DNA of 64,000 nt from Quercus robur (Eukaryota; Streptophyta; Magnoliopsida; Fagales; Fagaceae), in assembly GCF_932294415.1 (NCBI RefSeq), contig NC_065544.1:36636310-36700309 (forward strand), written 5' to 3'. The position numbers were made by a program, and so were the translations under genes. The notes beneath the pieces are model-generated. The model did not search any database. It saw nothing but the letters and a program-made list of their open reading frames with translations, and was not told the origin of the DNA. Of this stretch, positions 60,066 to 64,000 are shown piece by piece. Each line of letters opens with the position of its first letter. The first letter of the stretch is position 1.

Positions 60066-61602
60066 ATGGAAATGGAAACTCCAATTCCCAGTTCAAAACA
60101 AAACCCAGAAATGGAATCATCACAAACCAAACAGATCTTCATCCTGTCAGGTCAGAGCAACATGGCCGGCCGCGGCGGCGTAACCAAACACCACAAATGG
60201 GACGGCGTCGTTCCACAAGAGTGCCAACCCAACCCCACCACAATCCTCCGATTCAGCGCCACGCGCCACTGGGAGCCGGCGCGTGAGCCGCTCCACTCCG
60301 ACATCGACACCAAGAAGGTCTGCGGGGTGGGGCCCGGGATGTCGTTCGCCAACGCTGTGAGGGAGCGCGTGGGGGTCGTGGGGCTGGTCCCTTGCGCTGT
60401 GGGTGGGACCGCCATAAAGGAGTGGGCGCGTGGGAAGCACTTGTACGAGAGCATGGTGATGAGAGGTAAAGAGAGCGTGAAAGGTGGTGGAGAAATCATG
60501 GGTTTGCTTTGGTACCAAGGAGAGAGTGACACGTCGCATCAGCATGATGCTGAGGCGTATCAGGGGAACATGGAGAAGCTCATCAGCAATGTACGTGAGG
60601 ATCTTGGTTTGCCTTCTCTTCCAATTATCCAGGTTAGCCTTACATGTTTTAAGATTTACTTTGACCTCAATTCAAAGCTAATTGACTCTTTTCTTTATTG
60701 ACATGTTAATGTTCCCATAGACTTTTAACTCAATTGACACCAAGTGTTATGGAGTTTAGGAAGGAGGGATTCGAGTAGAAGGATTAGCAGCGTATTGGCA
60801 TTTGGTTAGTTCAATGTGAAAATAATAAATTCATTTCACACTCAAAGTTTAATATGAAAAACAATAAATTGACACAGACAATTTCACACTTACTTAACTA
60901 ATGTGTCAAGTTTTGATTGATGCATGATAAAAATATTATACACTTATTGCAAATGTGTATAACATTGTACATATTTTGTGTGTCTATAATATTAATTTAC
61001 ATTGTTAGTATAATGTAAACTAAGAATTTTTCGTGGAAATATATACCAACATCATTAACTTCTCTTCTTTAGAGGCTTGTAACTTTTTATGAGACTTGTA
61101 ACTAAGTGACATTGATTGCTCCTCCATACTTGGAAAACCAAGATTCAAAATTTCCCAAATTTTAAAAGCAGTCCAATGTTCCAGAAGTGTATATACTTAC
61201 AGACTAAGACAAGGAAAAAAAAAAGGATGGAATAAGTTAGCTTTTGTGGCACCCACGGTTGCTAGCCTGGGATCATTATGGACCTGTTTAGGTCGCACCT
61301 AAAATTTCATTATTAGGGGATAGTAAATTTGGTTCATCATATTTTGCACTGATTGCAATGGAATGGAATATGTTATACAGGTTGCAATTGCATCAGGGGA
61401 TGGAAAGTACATGGAGAAAGTTAGGGAAGCACAGTTCAAAATCAGTCTCCCAAATGTTGTATGCATTGATGCCAAGGGTCTTCCACTCAAGGAAGATAAT
61501 CTTCATCTTACCACAGAGGCCCAGGTTAAGTTGGGCCACATGCTGGCTGACGCATATCTCACCAATTTTGCTCCACCACAAATTCTTTCTCCTCATCCTT
61601 GA
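60066..61602 (+). CDS. SASA-type carbohydrate esterase (At4g34215-like)
   Basis: Two exons, 60066-60632 and 61381-61602, join in phase 0, giving 262 aa (the Arabidopsis homologue has about 260). The SGNH block I is IFILSGQSNMAGRGG with the nucleophile at Ser31. Further blocks are VGLVPCAVGGTAIKEW, then LLWYQGESD near residue 149, and the Asp/His pair in DNLHLT near residues 228-231. All catalytic positions are kept, so an active enzyme is expected. The family (PF03629, sialate O-acetylesterase-like) is thought to remove acetyl groups from sugars; the plant substrate is unknown. There is no signal peptide. Exon 1 is strikingly GC-rich compared with its surroundings. Confidence 0.93.
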
Positions 61603-62499
61603 CTTCAAACAATTGGGAATCCATCCTCTCCTCTCCTTTCAGGTTTTGCAATTGGTTTGGCCTTTGATGAGCTTTTAAGTGTCATGACCATCGGCTTGTT
61701 TTGTTTGCATAATCTGCTTCTCTAAAAATTTCACAATATTGTTCACAACAATTGAGAGGTAAATTGTGATTGGCATACAATAGAAGTGATGTTGTATTGA
61801 TCCCAATCTACCATTTTAACAAATTGTGAAGTTTATTGTGTTTGTATCATTATGGTACTTATTCTTAAAAAAAGTTATCATTATTGTACTAAATATGTCG
61901 AATTTTGGATTTTTTGAGCTTTGTGCGGGTATATTGGGCCTAACAATGTAGCATTTATTTTGGTTTGGTGGGCACTTGCCCAAAAACAAAGTGATTGATG
62001 GGCCTTGGTGTTTACATCAGAAAGAAGTGAAAATTTTCCAGCATTCTATGGACTTTAGAAACACACACACACCAAAGAAGTCTTCTAGTATAACATCGTA
62101 GTCCTTGTATATGGCAATTCATATTGGTTGAAAAGGCTATAAGTTGGGATCGCTAATTTATATGGGTTGTTGGGAGCTGAAAAGGATTCATATTATAAGG
62201 CCAAAACATAGTAAACCAAAGAACACTCCCTTACAAACTGGTACAAATCGCATGAAAGGGAAAGGAAGACCTGCTCTAATAGACTAATACCAAACCAAGG
62301 TAAAAGACTGCAGCATATGCATCATCCAGTACATTGAGTAGAGAATGCACATCTCCATAAACCCATTCAGAAAATCCTAAAATGTTGCACGGCAAAGAAT
62401 TAAAAAAAAGTATGTTGGGGAATAATCCCTGACCATCTAAGTGAAAAGCCTAGACTAGAGCTACAACAATGGAATGCAATAACAGAATAACTCGCAGGA
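61603..62499. other. Esterase 3' UTR and intergenic DNA
   Basis: No further coding sequence is recognised. Around 61750 the sequence becomes AT-rich. Confidence 0.45.
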
Positions 62500-63146
62500 C
62501 AGGGACGGAGGCATTAATTGACCGAAAAGTAAGGGGGGGGGGGGGGGGGGGGGGGTGGTGGGGTGCCAATTTAAAAAAAGTATATATACTAGTGTGTGTA
62601 TATATATATATATGCATTAATTTTAACAATTTTGTTCTATAAAATTACATTTTGTCCCCTTAATAATATTATTTATTCTTTTTAGAGTAACGTTATAGTT
62701 ACAAACTTATCTACAATATTTTTATAAATTGTTGAGGTACAAATTTTTATTGGTTCGTATCTGGGTCTATCACTTACATCACTTTTTTACTTACCAATAA
62801 TCACTCACTATATTAGCAATATACCTCTGGCACTTTCCTCATTTGAAAGACCGTTAAAATAATTTATAGATCTAAAATCTAAAATAACATATACTAGCCC
62901 AAAAACATTTGTGCAACAACAAAAATTACCAATAGTAAAGCTAAAAAAATTAAGTCCAATTAGCCAATTTTACTCAAACAAACAACTAGACCTTTAAAAA
63001 GTTTTGAATAGAATAATTTTTTCTTTACCTAGCAAACACACATCAAAAACTCAAAAAAAAAAAAAAAAAAACATCTTCGGCTAAGAAGCTGTCGAACTAG
63101 AGGTCAAAGTCGCCCCCCTTAACTCAAAGTTCTAGCTCCGTCCCTG
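62500..63146. mobile_element. Non-autonomous hAT-like transposon
   Basis: The termini CAGGGACGGAGG and CTAGCTCCGTCCCTG are inverted over 11 bp. They are flanked by an 8-bp duplication with one mismatch, TCGCAGGA (62492-62499) and TTGCAGGA (63147-63154). Both the ends and the 8-bp duplication suit hAT elements. The 647-bp interior is AT-rich, has no transposase frame, and contains a G23 run at 62533-62555. Near the right end GTCGCCCCCCTTAAC mirrors the G-rich left end. Confidence 0.8.
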
Positions 63147-63154
63147 TTGCAGGA

Positions 63155-64000
63155 CCAAACTCCAATATGTTTAAAGAACTTTGAACAAGTAACAATCTTT
63201 TCTACCATTGCGCACCCTTGACACAATAGTCACTCCACAAGTATAAGTATTTGTGGAGTGTGGAGAACAAAGGCTGGGGTTCAAGGCTCTAAGAGAAAGC
63301 TTCACATACATATACACTTAAATTTAGCTAGAGTAGAATTCTATCTCATAAACAAAAAAAAAAAACTTTTTTTTTTTTTTTTTTTTTTGGTATAGCAACT
63401 ACCATAATAGAAGATCTCATAAAAGGAGCAGGGTCGACTCTACACATTCTGAGGGCTAAGAGAACAACTAAATTGAAGCATTTTTTTGTATTTAAATGTT
63501 AAAAAAGTATTTATTTAATATTTAATAAAATTATATATTATAAAGTATAATTTTGAGTTTGAAGAATAAAATCTTCTTGATAGTTTGATTGATCCATTAA
63601 CTAAATCAAGTAGTGAGTACAGTGAGTACAATCTGAACAATAATGCATAAATATTAGATTAAACACAAATATTATATATTATTTCTAAGTGTCAAGAGTC
63701 TTGTAACTTAATTAGTAGACACCTCCTAGTATTTCCAAAAGAACTAAAAAATAGTTGATTAAAGGTTTTGAAGTCGGTCTCTATCAAATCGTGATAATGT
63801 TATAATTATTTAATAATTAACTAAATATTTCATTTGTAAAAATTAGCAAAATAGACTAAAAAATATCTAAAGAAATTTAAACAACTTTCAAATGAATTTT
63901 TTCAACTTTTTTTTTTATAAAATAGAAGATTATAAAATCATGGACAGACATTAAAAAAAAAAAAAGGTTGTATTTAGTAATCCTTCAAGTACAAAGTATT
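63155..64000. other. AT-rich right edge, no gene seen
   Basis: Contains an A/T double homopolymer near 63352-63388 and no recognisable coding sequence. Confidence 0.5.

Overview
The window is nuclear DNA from a flowering plant. It is AT-rich, the genes have introns, plant-specific families are present (MYB, reticulon-like B, TIC21, LRR receptor kinase, PELPK-type wall protein), and most of the length is non-coding or transposon-derived. A woody rosid, perhaps Fagales, would fit, but that is an inference and nothing in the sequence proves it.

Six host genes and one broken host gene are supported. From left to right they are: the first 45 codons of an R2R3-MYB gene (minus, running off the left edge); a decayed first exon of a GDSL esterase/lipase (about 10.8 kb); a two-exon PRKRIP1-like spliceosome-associated protein (24.0-28.7 kb, with a 4.2 kb intron); a five-exon reticulon-like protein (32.2-34.0 kb, apparently with a long intron directly after the stop codon); a single-exon PELPK-type proline-rich wall protein (minus, 38.1-38.6 kb), divergent from a four-exon TIC21/PIC1 chloroplast inner-envelope protein (39.5-42.5 kb); a two-exon LRR receptor-like kinase with a degenerate kinase active site (51.3-55.9 kb); and a two-exon SASA-type carbohydrate esterase (60.1-61.6 kb). 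They look like unrelated housekeeping, regulatory and wall genes. No operon-like or cluster logic links them.

The rest is a well-preserved record of transposition. A 10 kb broken Ty3/gypsy element of the Tat lineage (11625-21676) has two LTRs, a 5-bp target duplication, a 78-bp tandem array and an antisense ORF region. A probable solo LTR splits a 110-bp tandem array near 2.5 kb. Other elements are two Tourist-like MITEs with TTA duplications, a hAT-like element carrying a G23 run, several inverted-repeat MITEs, a 306-bp near-perfect palindromic element with a GTAAT duplication, a SINE with a perfect 15-bp target duplication, older SINE copies, and RTE-type LINE 3' fragments.

The most unusual signal is a set of tiny insertions (13-61 nt), most of them a 5-13 nt leader plus a poly(A) or simple-repeat tail, each flanked by a 14-17 bp direct repeat. 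They look like retroposition events that copied almost only the tail. I see no CRISPR array, rRNA gene, genuine tRNA gene or integrated gene cluster. I did not find a convincing new multi-gene system.
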